Shown here: positions 12,286 through 24,700 of the stretch, one piece after another
Position numbering within the stretch: position 1 is the first letter of the stretch
How the letters are laid out: the number at the start of each line of letters is the position of its first letter
DNA from: Struthidea cinerea
Taxonomy: Eukaryota; Chordata; Aves; Passeriformes; Corcoracidae
Length of the DNA stretch: 64,000 nt
Reading direction: 5' to 3'
Assembly: GCA_013397865.1 (NCBI GenBank)
Contig: VZTI01000938.1
Location: forward strand, 749,000-812,999
Position numbers and translations under genes: made by a program
The notes under the pieces: model-generated
What the model saw: only the letters and a program-made list of their open reading frames with translations
Databases searched by the model: none
Told to the model about the DNA's origin: nothing

Positions 12286-15200
12286 TGTTTTAGTTCATAT
12301 GTATCCAAATGCTCCGTTAGTCACTTGTGTTGCCTATATTTGCAATAACCTAGATGGCAGTGTGCAAAGCAGCTGCATTAGAGTTACTTCGGACAACAGA
12401 GTCAGTAGGTGCTTTCAGGGAAAGCGCACCAATAGTTTGCTGTAGCACTTTTGTTCCAACATGCAATTTTGCCTTGCTCCCTAAACACAAAGTATTGTAT
12501 ATCCAGATACAGAGTATGTCCAGTTACAGCAAGGACACAAGGCCAGCTGAGCAATAGCCAGGAAAAAAGAAATAAAGGAAGTAGCAAGCTTGGTTCAAAC
12601 CCTTCGTAAAATGGTGGAGGTACATTTTTTACATCTTTCAGGACAAAATCCCTACAATTTCAACAACTGTATGCTTCTTATTCAGCAACATAAGCATTGT
12701 AAGCTTGCAAGCATGGACTATTCAACTATTGTACAATATTCATACTCAAGCAAAAAATTAGCTTTTGCCTGGAAAGGGGAAATAAGGTACAGTGCAAAGC
12801 TGTACACAGAGCTCCATCAATGACAAATGCAAAGAACGTCTTCTGTGTTTTGGTGCATTTTTGTGCTGGTATATAATAAACATCTTCTAGATATTCATAT
12901 CAGGTTCCCTCATTAACATTAGACCACCTTAATTTAAGGGCTGAATAGGTACTGTAATCAAAAGCAGGTGTTTTGTGATTAATACAAATGAAAACAAAAG
13001 AGGATTAATTTGTGACATGAGCCTATATTAACTTTCCAGGCAAACTATTTTAAATACCTCTTCTATGATGTGTAAGTGAATATAGCTAGACAGGGATAAA
13101 TCTACAGACAGGTCTTTCTTTCAGACCATTTTTGAGCTCTTTTGGCAGTGACCCTCAAATGGGCTGTGTGAACAGCAGCAGCACAATTGTAAGTCAAAAT
13201 CCTTTCACTTCACCCACTATTAGGGCCAAAAATTATATTTCTTATATGTAAATGGAAGTTCTGTGAATGTGAGTAATATGCCTTATTGCTAGGTAGCTCC
13301 TTTAAAATAATTTTGGAATTAATATCAAGGCAATTTGTAACATGGCAATGGGTGGAGTCACAGAATGAAGGTGAATTCCTCTTTCTGACTCAGTATTTCT
13401 TCTCAGGAATCAGGATTTTTTTTTAGTAAAACTATACATGGTTTCTAGATCACCTTCCGACTGAAGACATGTGTTTGCCATAAAAGCAGCAATGACAGGC
13501 TGTAGAGCTACCTGAAGTCAAGTGGAATTGAGGGTGGGGTGCATCTGCATTAATTGAATCCATGGCAAAATGAGTTACTAAAATTCCGGTTTTGATTAGA
13601 AGTATAATCTGAAATTCTTTGTTACACAGCATAAGGTCTTGCAGTGGGAAGTAATTTCATTGTATTTTTGTATTTTGTGTTAGTTTCAACTGCATGCCGT
13701 TGTTTACACAGAAGGGTCATAAGTAATGCTGAGCATGGAGCTTAGAGCATTGATGGTAAAGCCAGATTTTGATGTCCCTTAACTGCTTTACAAACCATTT
13801 TCTAAAATCTGGCTTCAGAGATGCTTATGTAACTATATACAAGGACCAATAACATCAGCATGCCATAAGAACAAGTCACCGTGGTTCGATTTCAAATACT
13901 GCTGTGCATTTAATAGATTCCTGCACGCTTTGGTTTTCTGTCCTAACAATGATTGTATTTTGGAGCACAAATTAGCAGATTATTATTGATAGTTCATGTA
14001 CTCAATAAAAAATGTTCATATTGCTTGAGACTTTCACGTAAATTTTTTCTTTCCTCTGAAGAGCATACCACAATATCTAAAAAAACACACCCAGAAAATG
14101 TGGTTTATAGTCGGTCCAACTCTGCTGATGTTTAGATCATAATTTTTCCTTCGCTGCTTCCCCGACACTTTCATGTCAGGCTGTATTCTCACAACAATAG
14201 GATTTTTGATTAGGGATTTCTAGACAGTATGTGGAAAAAAATCTAGGTTCCAAAATGGTACTGGTTCCTTGTTTCTATTTATTATAAATCAATTTTTAAT
14301 AGTAGCTTGTATGAGGTGTTATAGAGGACAAATAAGAAAAAAAAAATATGCAACATGAATGCTAAAATCATTTATCCAGAATTTTTTTTGATGAATAGGA
14401 ATAAACAAGGTTATTAGTAGGCAACTCTACTATAAAGTGTAAAGACTTTATAAAAGTTTTACTTTTTGCTTTACTTCATACCCCCATATAGTTTTAATTT
14501 GGTGGCCTTAGCTATGATAAATGTAAATAAAGTTTAGTCTTTTATTAAAGTTTCAGTTGCATTTGCTTTAACATATTGAAAAATAATCAACAGAAATTAT
14601 AGTCCTCTGGCACAAAGTGGATGGTGGACAAAATCTGTTATATGTATTATAAAACCAACCAAAAGTCTATATGAAACATCTTGAAAGTTAAACTCCAAAG
14701 GGAACAATAAGGCTAACTATTCCCCACATTTCAATTTCACTATATTAGTGTAAAGTATCCTAGAAGGATTCAAAGGCTTTGGCTTCTTTTGCATTTTCAA
14801 TTGTTACCCATAAACACACAAAAAGGGGTTTATACTTGATTTGATCTAGAGTGGATATAGATTAAAAAATATGAAAATCTTTAGTTCTCTCTTCTATGTT
14901 AACTTAAAAATGTCTTCTATATTCCAGTTCTAGGCGATTTTACCTTCTCTTAACCATGCAAAAGCTATAGTGTTTCAAAGCTGCAGATTAGTGATGGTGG
15001 CAGCTTATTCCTTTTGGTTATCTACAGCACCATCTTAGTGTCTTGAGGCATAAAAGAATATTATCTGTGTGACAGTTATGGCTAGAGCCATCTATACTGT
15101 TCATGCTATCAGCTCTCAAAGAGCTCAGAATAGAAATCATTCAGTTTAAGACATCTTCTGTAGTTTCATTAAAAGCTTAAAATCATGCGGTACCACAAGT

Positions 15201-17160
15201 TATGACTAAGGTTATGTGAAAATTTCAGTAAATCTACGATGTGGAAAAGTATGTATGTGGTTGCGGTGGTTAGCATAGAATTGCTAATCTTTTGTAAAGG
15301 CAGTTGACCATAAGCAAGACAACCTATAAATCTGCTTTCCTTCTTTACTTAATTTTCATCACAAATAATGTGCCACTCTGATTGCATGAAATCATCAGGA
15401 GTGTCTTCAATTACTGTGTGCAGCCTCTGATCAAAATGACTTCCTCTATTCTCAATCTGGGGGATGATGGGGAGGAAAACGGGAGGAGGGGGGTGAGAAA
15501 TGCACAGCTAGTTATGTATTACAAATGTCATGTTACTGTGAAAGTGTATATATTCATATTTAATAATTTCTAAGCTGGAGTTGTGATTGCAATAATGGCT
15601 CATTCATATCTGCATTTCATTTAAATGCACTGTTTTGACTCACTGAACGTTTGTCATAGATATTATAGCTAAACTTTTTCACATGACCACTGAGGTAATG
15701 ACAGCATTACATTACCAGAAAACTGCATGACTTGCTGATACTTCCATTTTCCTCAGCAGCTTATGAAATAATCAAAATGTGTGCATGAAATGGCGGCCTG
15801 TTCTGAATTTATTTTAATACAGATAGGCTTATACAGAGAAATGAAGAAGAGTGTAGGACCTCAGACACAAGAGACAATGACTACGCACAAAGCTGAATTT
15901 TACTAGCAGGAAAGATGGATATATGGGTATTAGACTTTTCATAGCTATAGGAAGGATAATCTTTCAATCAGATTAATGAGAAAATATATTGCATGGGCCC
16001 TACAGCACTTTTTGCTTTCCAGGCTAATACGTGATTTAAATCCCAAAAGTACATTTTCAGCATTACAATATCCTTTGATAATAATGTCGCTTGCACAAAG
16101 ACAGATAAAAATAAAACAGTCCCCCTTGATTTCCCATTTTAGATTTGAAGTATATTTTCTGTTCTTTGCCTGCAATGAAGTGAATTCTATTGAGAAGAGT
16201 CACATTTAATAAGACAAAGGGAATTTTCTAATTATGCTACCTGTCAAGATTTGAATCTATGGGATTGCAACTGCAATTGAAGAAACAGAGGAAGCAATTG
16301 CATATAGTCCAGTTTACTTTGGTGTATGATTACTATTTGCACTTAGATATTGCTAAATGTAAATCAAGCGCACACACAGATGCATGCTTTGAAGTAAACA
16401 CCAAAAGGCAAGTCTCAAAATGGATTTTATAGTCCTTATTTCAATTTTCAGTATGCAATTTCCCAAGCTTTTCTAATTTATCTATAGAAAAAATAGTGGA
16501 AACCTGTGAAAATGAAGGACTTTTAAACAACTCTGAGTCACACAAATATACAGTGGTCCAAATGGTAAATATAATTAAAGCACGAATTACTAATGGTAAG
16601 AACGTATATACATAATTATGGTAGATTAAGCATTTATGCATCTTTCTGGGGGAAAGCAAGTATTGTAGTGGTGAAGAAAAACAAAAACCAATTAAAATCA
16701 ATGCTATATGAAAAACAATCTTTCCATAGAGTTTCTTATAATTTTTACATAGTTCATATAAGAAATATGCAAACATTAAAGTAAACCTTGCTGTTATAAA
16801 TGGAGGCCTGAAAGTTATCATACGCTGTCCTTTCAGGGTCTCTGGGGAACTGCTCAATGTGGCCCATCAGACATTACTCTTATTTGCAGCTTTGCAGTCT
16901 TGGAAACACTATGGCACATTAGACAAGGAAAATAAATATTGTGTTCTTGATGGGTTTTCTTCATATTAAAAATTTCCACAAATTCGTGATACACAATCAA
17001 TTATTATAAACACTTAATACAAAGAATAAATTAGTTCTTTATGTGGCTACATCAAGTTTTTTTATTATTATTAAAGCAATATCTAGTAGAATAACGCAGA
17101 TTATGATCATGGGTAAAAAAGTTGGCATAATCGACAAGCCTGTTTGAGGATTTTTTAATA
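12286..17160. other. AT-rich non-coding DNA, no gene seen
   Basis: No coding signal is visible in either strand; the longest frame (16441-16857, -) is 138 codons of AT-biased residues with no motif. The stretch includes small A/T homopolymers (14336-14346, 13415-13424) and nothing that I can recognise as a transposon or RNA gene. Confidence 0.65.
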
Positions 17161-17175
17161 GTTTGCATATGTGTT

Positions 17176-17209
<34 letters not shown>

Positions 17210-17300
17210 TGCACATATATGCATATGTAAATATTCATATGCACACAAATGCATATACATATAAATATATATATGGAAATACACAAAAGCACACACACAC
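17161..17300. repeat. TG dinucleotide run within alternating purine-pyrimidine tract
   Basis: A (TG)n run occupies about 17181-17207. It is followed by about 90 bases of degenerate alternating purine-pyrimidine sequence (GCATGCACATATATGCATAT and similar, then CACA and ATATAT units). The whole tract could adopt left-handed or cruciform structures. The Tyr/His/Thr-rich minus-strand frame over it (17039-17380) is a repeat artefact. Confidence 0.9.
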
Positions 17301-19657
17301 ATAAAATCTATTGCAAAATATGCTTTATTTGGTACTGAAAAACAATTGGATCTTATTTTAACTCCTCTAGTTTTATGCAAGTTACAAACTGACTTTTCGA
17401 CTATTTGGTTTACATCTCTATTCAGCTGCTTCTATGGTATTTATTCAGAGAGGGAAGAAAGATGGCCACATCACTTTTTTTTCCATAAAAACATTTAAGC
17501 TCTGTAGATGTTTTTTAATAACTCCCAAGTGGTGTCTTTTTGAGCACTACTATCAAATATCTTATTACTAAGCTGCAGCTTTAAACATTTACAGTAGGAA
17601 GACTACTAAAAATTCATAAATGATTTCAGCATTCTAGTCTGGCTCAGGTTTCTGAATACATAAATATGCAGCATACTCAGTTCCAGACCAAATATTTGGT
17701 GTCATCATCCACCCATATGACAAGAGAAACGCATAAAATTCGTAGGGCTGCAATCTCCTTTCACATCCATACCATAGGAACTTCAAAATTTTGAATTATA
17801 GATGTGTTAGGCTGCTGATCTGCCAGGGCTCTTCCACCCTACAAATGGCATTAGCATTTCCATGTCTTCCACATTTGTAATTGGTCATTCAAACAGGAAA
17901 TGATGGGACCAAAGATAGATTCAGATAAGTGCCTTTTGTGGGCCAAATTTTTCAAAAGCAGGCATGTTAAGTTGCAGCAGAAAAATTATGCTGACCCTGT
18001 GATCCTGATATAGGGTAGATCTTTTCCATCTTCAGCACTGTCCTTTCAAAGGAACACAGAAGGTTCATGTACTGAGCTTCTTGCCCTCTGTCACTTCTGA
18101 AGCCTCCTCTCCTTCATGCAGAGATCAGAGCGATTTTTGTACCTTGCTGTACAAAAACACCCATGAAGTGACCTTAAAAGGAAACATTGGGAGCAGGGTT
18201 GCAGAGGCTTAGAGCTTCACAAAAGTATGAGAGAAGGAGAAGATGCTTTTTAATGTGCTTCCCCAATACTAGTTGTTCATGGAAGAGGCTCTTTTTTGTC
18301 TTTTTTTTTTCCCCCAACTATCACTTGGTTTCTGTGGCTGATATATCTATGTATTTCCATTCAGTGCACAGGAAAACCATTCAGTGTCTTCAGTATTTAT
18401 GAGCCTGCCTCTCAAGAGGACTGGTAGGAGGTACTCCTATCATCTGCAACACCACAAAAAGTAGAATGAAGTCACTCATTCAGTGAACTGCTGCTTGTCC
18501 CATGAGAATTCCCTTGGGATTCTATGAAAGCTCTGTAAATTTGAACATGGTCAAGATTAGGCCCAAGATTATCAGTGTCTGTACTTCTGCAGATACAAAA
18601 CACTTCCTCAATGCAGCGGAAAATTCCTTAGCTCTTCTCTCTAATTACATGTGGACATAGGTTTTTCATACAGTGTTTGCCTCAAATTCACAATTTGTCA
18701 AGGAAATACCACTCAATACCTTGCAGAGAAACATCTTCAAAAGCAGTTGTAAAGACGTCACAAGTTACATAAAGGAGAGGGCAGCTGATGGCCATGACAA
18801 ATATTTTATTTCTTAAGGAAATGCTGTGCCGATAGCATGACTGTGTAATCCCAAGTATACAGTTTGCATATATTTTTAAAAAAATTTGTACAGCATTTTA
18901 GGAATCATTAGGATTAAAGGCACTATGAAATGCAAAATATTATTAAGAAGTATGAAAAAAGTAAAGGACGGAAACGCTGAAGCAGGTCCTGTAGTTATTT
19001 CTAACTAAGCAAAAGGAAAGGGCATTGAGCAGATTACCTCCCACTAAGATTGCCTTTCAGGTCTTGTGTCCTGAATGTATTTGGGATTAATTCTCTACTT
19101 CAAAAGAGGTGGTATTGTTTGCATAGCAACGCATTTCCTTCCTGTTCTCTGTCTATCCCCTTTTACACTGGTGGGACACTGTGCAGATGGCTTGATGTCC
19201 CTCTCCAGAGTCAGTGAAAAGGCTTATTAGAATAAACATGGCAGTCTTTCCTCAGATCACCAGGAAGTGATCTCAGCCTTGTCGCTGCAGAGAGATTTTC
19301 AGTCTCCCTTCTTCAACTGCACATGCAAAAGTGGTGTTTCCTACTCTTGAGAATAAACAATATCACAAAAGTTTGGAGTGATCCTTTCCATCATGGCTCC
19401 AGAGATGCAAGGAGCTGAAATTTGGCATCCTTGACGTAGCTGTTGAGTCCGTTGTTTGAGCCTCCCAGTTGGCTTTACTCCTCCTTTACTTCTGCACCAT
19501 GAAACTTGCCAAGCCTGAAGACTTCAGTGTCCACCTCTGATTCTAGTAGGAAAAAACTCTTTGTGCACTATAGGCCTGATCTCTCAAGCTTCCTTAGTCT
19601 CATGAAGGAAGCAGAACTATCCTCAAAAGTAACTACCCAGATCTGCAGATGCGTGCT
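17301..19657. other. Non-coding DNA, no gene seen
   Basis: The sequence is mixed AT-rich DNA that becomes somewhat GC-richer after about 19100 as the LTR at 19.66 kb is approached. The frame starting at 19506 runs into the LTR and is not a gene. No splice-flanked conserved frame or RNA gene was recognised. Confidence 0.6.
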
Positions 19658-20055
19658 TGTTGGGGTGTCCTGGCAAACCTGCCAGCCTAGGGCGTGGGGG
19701 GACAGACCTGTGCCTGGGAAAACCCCCTCGGTTTATGATATCTCTATACAAATATGTATTAGTTCACCCCGGTTTCCCTTCTCCCTCGGTTTTATGATAT
19801 CTCTATACAAATATGTATTGGTTTCTCCCTTCCCCCCTGCGGTGCCAGGGGTGTTGGGCTGGCCCCGGGTTCTTTCCCTCCCCATTGGCTGTTGCTGTAA
19901 GCCCCGCCCCCAGTCCCCAGGACCCGGGAGAAACAAGCAGTTCCCAGTCAGACTGCTGCCGGGGACGAGCGAATAAACATCTCCAGCTCCCCCAGCATCT
20001 CCGTTCTCGCCTTCCTTTGTTCCTGGGGTCCAGGGGGGTCAAACCCAGATCCCCA
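19658..20055 (+). mobile_element. Solo LTR of an avian endogenous retrovirus, ~400 bp
   Basis: The block begins with TGTTGGGGTG and stands out as GC-rich DNA in AT-rich surroundings. It has an upstream portion with a tandem duplication of about 58 bases (19725-19782 and 19783-19840), a C/G-rich middle, an AATAAA polyadenylation signal at 19972-19977, and a CT-rich downstream part resembling U5. This order (U3, poly-A signal, R/U5) fits an LTR in + orientation. No gag, pol or env frame lies on either side, so it is a solo LTR. The 3' end is uncertain; CA at 20054-20055 is the best candidate, and I could not find a clear target duplication. The assignment to a songbird-type LTR family is from recognition only. 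Confidence 0.75.
19725..19840 (+). repeat. 58 bp tandem duplication inside the LTR
   Basis: Two adjacent copies of an approximately 58-base unit each contain the block CGGTTTATGATATCTCTATA, or the same with one extra T, followed by CAAATATGTATT. They differ by a few substitutions and a one-base insertion in the second copy. The unit sits upstream of the polyadenylation signal, in what would be U3, where duplicated blocks often act as enhancers. That role is inference. Confidence 0.9.
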
Positions 20056-21255
20056 TGGATGTAGCTGCTCACCAAGAGGAATCCGTAGCCAGAGAAAGGG
20101 AAATTACAGACAGCTTAGCCGGCTTTTAAAGTGTGGTCTAAAATCTGCTATTTTGCTGTGCTTGCTCGGAATCTCACCCCCGAGCTAGCCAGCCACGGCA
20201 GGCAGACAAAGACACATGTGCTCTGGGAAGGAACGCCCAGTAATGCACCAGCATGGTTTTGATTCAGACACAAAGCAGCAACCAAAGCCTTCAATGCTCG
20301 CAGTGGTGGAAGAATGACTGCACCAGTATCTCACTGACTTGTCTTCTGTGTTTCCTGCAGAGGCATTAAATATTAGAGATCTTTTCTGGCTAAGGTGATT
20401 AGAAATCTTAAAATAAAATTTAGTTTTCTTCCATTTATTCTCTTTTGTAATTTTGTGGCTTGCAGCTTACCTTTAATTTGGTGGCTTTTCTTGGTTGCTT
20501 CAGTAGAGGTATCTTTGTTATGCCTTTAACAGCAGAAATACGGGGCTCCAAAATTTTTTGAAGTTCAGGTGTTCCAACAGGACCTAACATCAGATTTCTT
20601 ATGGAACTAAACACTCAAACATATAAAATGAAAGAATTACAAACTCTAACAAAGGGATAGGGAAAATCAGGATTTTACCTCATATTTTCAATTCAGTTAC
20701 AAAGAAGAGATAAGGTATTCTTCAATTTGGATCCTCCTGTAGCACTTTAAGAGGCTGTGTATCAAGAAAAAGTATTGCATGAAACCTTTTTAGGTTCCAA
20801 TATCCAGGATATTTTCCCTAGGTAATGGAATGAAATATGCTTTTAGTGTTGGCATTGTTTGCAAATTACTTTGTGGGAGAGGCACAAAAGGAAGAAAAAG
20901 ACTAATTTTCATGCCCATCTTGTTGACTCTGTTTATTATCTCTTCAGGACTGCAGAGCACGCCTAAGGAAATGATGGTTGAAAGGCAGCCCTCACCAGAA
21001 CAGAAACAGACTTTTAAGCTTGTTCTCATGAAAATTCTTTTCCGTGGTCACGAACATCACCCAGGACAAGTTTTCTACAGTAAAGAAAGCTGTTTGAAAC
21101 TCCCATATATGGCAGCTACTCAAATCACCTGAGAAGTGACCTGGGCTTAATTGTAGTGTAAGGTCTCAATGCCAATTCTAATTACTATGTTTTATATGAC
21201 AAATGCAATATTCAACTGTTTTGCTGATGAAGGCACTTTTGGAGACCTAAAGGCA
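20056..21255. other. Non-coding DNA between two solo LTRs, no gene seen
   Basis: The 1.2 kb between the two LTRs contains no recognisable retroviral coding remnant. The best frame (20830-21132, +, 100 codons) has no motif I recognise, and an overlapping antisense frame is equally long. The two flanking LTRs are different families, so this is not a provirus interior. Confidence 0.65.
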
Positions 21256-21780
21256 TTTACATACTTGGGCTTTGATTGAGTAAATTTTCTTCATAGTAGC
21301 TTGTACCATGCTGTCTTTCCTATTTGTGATCAAAACAATGTGGGTACCATAGGAATGCCTCAGTTATTACTGGACAGTGTGCAATGTCCAGGGCTTTTCT
21401 GTTTCTCAGCAAGCAGCTGGGAGTGCACAAGGAGTTGTGAGGAGACACGGCTGGGATAGCTGAGCCCAGGTGACCAAAGGGACATTCCATACTAAGTGGC
21501 TTCATACTCAGCAATAAAAGCTGTGGTGAGGAATGGGTAAGAATTTGGAGTGATGGCATTTGTCTAACCATTACATGTGATGGCTAAAAATCTGGGAGGT
21601 TGTGAATTAATTTCTTATTTTGCTTTGCCTACACGTACAGCTTTTGCTTTAACTATTAAACTGCAGTGTTTTGAGTTTTATCTATCTTTTACCCTTCTGA
21701 TTCTGTCCTCCATCCCACTGGAGTGCAGTGAGAGAGCATCTGGGTGAGGCTGAGCCACCCACCAGAGTGAAACCTCAACA
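21256..21780 (+). mobile_element. Old solo LTR, widespread avian ERVL-like family
   Basis: About 525 bases match, segment by segment and in order, a long terminal repeat family seen repeatedly in bird genomes. The landmarks are TAAATTTTCTTCATAGTAGC (21281-21300) near the 5' end, a CAAAGGGACATTCCATACTA block (21475-21494), CAGCAATAAAAGCTG with AATAAA at 21513-21518, TGGAGTGATGGCATTTGTCT (21547-21566), CTATTAAACTGC near 21652, TTTTACCCTTCTGATTCTGT (21688-21707) and a terminal AAACCTCAACA (21770-21780). Divergence and small gaps throughout show it is old. No internal retroviral sequence adjoins it. The 5' boundary is approximate and no target duplication was identified. Confidence 0.8.
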
Positions 21781-24700
21781 CTTCAGTACAGTCAGGTGCT
21801 ACACTCTGGCAATAGTATCTGTCAGGCTCCTTACTCCAATGGCACAGGCTGTGACATGATTCCATGGCAATGTGACGTGTGAGTTAGTTACTTACACTGT
21901 ATGAGAACATTTCTGGTGCCAAGCTTACTAAATTTCTGTGGAGAACATATTAGAAGGTAAGGATGTTCAGCTCTTTCCAAGGAACACAGCACATTGTAAG
22001 ACAAAATTTAGCAAAACGAGGTCCTGATGCACCCTCCCAAAGCCATGTCTACTTTCATACAAACCAAAAGACACAATCCAACTTCTCAAGCACATTTAAT
22101 TTTCATGAGTAAAGTGATTTCTCTGTAGACAGGAATTTCAAAGGAGAAATCTCAAACCTCCAGAAGGATGCAAGATGTAGTCCTGGCATATACCAGCATT
22201 TCTTGCCAACAGTGATTTGGAAGCAGCATGTGGCTATTTCTAATTGAGGACCAAATATTTTTCAAAAGCATTCATAAAAAATGAATGGTTGATATATCTG
22301 AAGCAGCAGACTACCTCCTGCTCTCTTCCCTCCTACCCCGTACCCCCATATTATGCTAGCACTTCATAAAACAGCAACGTAACAAGTCCTTTTTGACAAC
22401 GAAACTGCTTTTGTGAAGAAACACATTCATTTGCAATCATAATGAACTGAAAATGCTGATTCCACAAATACGGGAAGTGCTGTGTATCCTTTCCAAGAAT
22501 TTAAAATAGTAAGAAATGACCCTTACTATGGCAACAACTAATTGGTTTATTGCCCTGATGGGCTGGTGACAAGGAAAACAGTTGGTAGCAGTGCCTTCAT
22601 CACAGGGTATTCTAAGAAATAACTAATTTAAACCTTCTCAAGCACAGACATAACCTGCTCCACATGGGAGCATATCTCCAGAGGGTTCATTAAGTTACTG
22701 GCAGTCTAGGTTTTGGAAGCAACAACTAAACACTACATCTCTGTTCTAGTCTTTGCTGATTGCCTGAAGACCTACAGGCTCAATGAATTGGGGTGGGGTG
22801 GTGTGGTGGAAAGAACTGCAAACTGTTCCTGAATATAAACAAATAAAGAAAGTACAAAATTATATTCAGCAGACCTGTTCTGTTTAAATGCAGTAGCTGA
22901 GAAAATATGTTTCCTGTAATAATTTTAGAACAGTTCCATATTAAGTTTCCAAAAAATGTTGCTTTTCTTCTACAGAGGAATAAATAATCAGTTATTCAGA
23001 AATAAGTGAAGTCAGCACTGCTACATTATATCAGGAAATAATAGGGCTTTTGCAAATTTCTTTCATACTCATTTATGTTTCTGAGCCCTGTGGACTGAAA
23101 AATTTCTTTTGATACTTGGCTTTCTTAAACAGAGAGGAGAGTATGTAACCAACTTGCCTTACATTGGAAAGAGGTATATACCTGCTGGACTTTGTGACTA
23201 TCCTCTCTATTGGGTCTGCAAAGGAAGTGCATGAGATATCTATCCCGTGTTTTGGTTCCATGTTGGGACATGCCTTGCTGACTTGGTTCACATGCCTTCA
23301 TTTCTCCCTGGTATTGCTTTGTGATTTTTTGGTTCAAACTATCTCCCTCAAAAAGCAAATCTTAGCCAGAATTGCAATGTTGGGTCTTTTAAAATAAAAG
23401 CTCCAAGGCATTTGCAGCTTTTAGGCGGTTTCCACCCAAACCCATAAATTAGATGTTATATTCAATCCAGAGTCATGAATCTGTGGTTTGCAGTGACACT
23501 TGAAACCAGGAAAATGTATCTGTTTCTGGGCTTTTAAGTTTTGTACAGCTCTCTATAATACCATTGACAGCTATTTAGGTATCACTGGATTTAAATGTTT
23601 GCTTTAGAAAATCACATTGGGAGAATTTTGGTTGGTAAATGAAAGCTGGTTTAGAGCTCTGTCCTATTTTGCTAAAGTTCAAAAGGGGAAGGATAAATTG
23701 TTCTAGTTTTAAGCCATTTCAACAGCTAATGGAACAGTACAAATGGAAAAGGCCTGTGTTCATGGAGCAGAAGGGTCTGAGTTACATGCCCAGTATAGCC
23801 TGTGTGCAGATTACATGACAGCTGCGGCGTCTGCATTTACACAGTCACAAATCATTTATGAGAGTGACAGTTGTGCCACAGTTTGTGGTTTTCTCTGCCA
23901 CCAATTGAACTAAAATATCTCAAAGGGAAAGGTTAATGCACTATACTACTGTGCTTGGCATCCATTTGAATATTGAAAAGTCTCTTCTATACTAATGCAT
24001 AAAAATCAGCCAAACCAAAGTACAGTAAAGAGCAGAAAACTGTTCTTGAGGTTGAATCCTGTAAAAGTGCTGGTCTGTATTACTTGCTTTTGATCTACAC
24101 TCTCTAGGAATAAGGGGGAAAATGGTGTCTTCTAGGTATGTATTTCCCTATTTTACTGCAAATGAAGGAGAAAGAGGTCTTGAAGGTTACGCATAGCTGC
24201 CCTCTATTCGCATCCAGCTGGCCAAAACATCCCATACTTTTAATATTTACTGGGTGCAACGCATGTACGGAGAATGCTGGGTCTTTGAAACTCTTTGGGA
24301 AAGGAGATGACTGTTCATCCCAGGAGCAGGCAATTGCCTTCAGTGAAGTGGGGGACAGAGTGGTACTCTGGAGAAGCACTGTGTCAGTAATGATTTTTTC
24401 ACCTCTCTCTTCTTCCTCCTATGTTCATGAAGTCCCTAGGAAGTAGAAGGTTTTTTTCTAGTGGTGCTACTTGTGTTATGTTGGTATTTTCGCCAAGGTC
24501 AGGAAAGGTAACACTGAGAGCTCCAATTGAATGATGAAGTGGCAGTGGTTTCAAGCAACTTACTGAGGCCTTTGTTTCTTTGGAAAATTTCCTACTGTGT
24601 CTCAAGAGGTACAATGGCATCACTCTACAGGGACTTCCATGAAGAAAACTGTGAGTCATTCGAAGGTGAGTCATTGAGTGAGGTATATAAATACAGATAT

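Noticed and set aside
19506..19976. 156-codon plus-strand open frame
   Set aside because: It starts in unique DNA and runs into the solo LTR; the repeated peptide in it simply reflects the 58 bp duplication.
19658..21780. Interpretation of the two LTRs as the ends of one provirus
   Set aside because: The two LTRs differ in length and sequence family, and the interior has no retroviral coding remnant.
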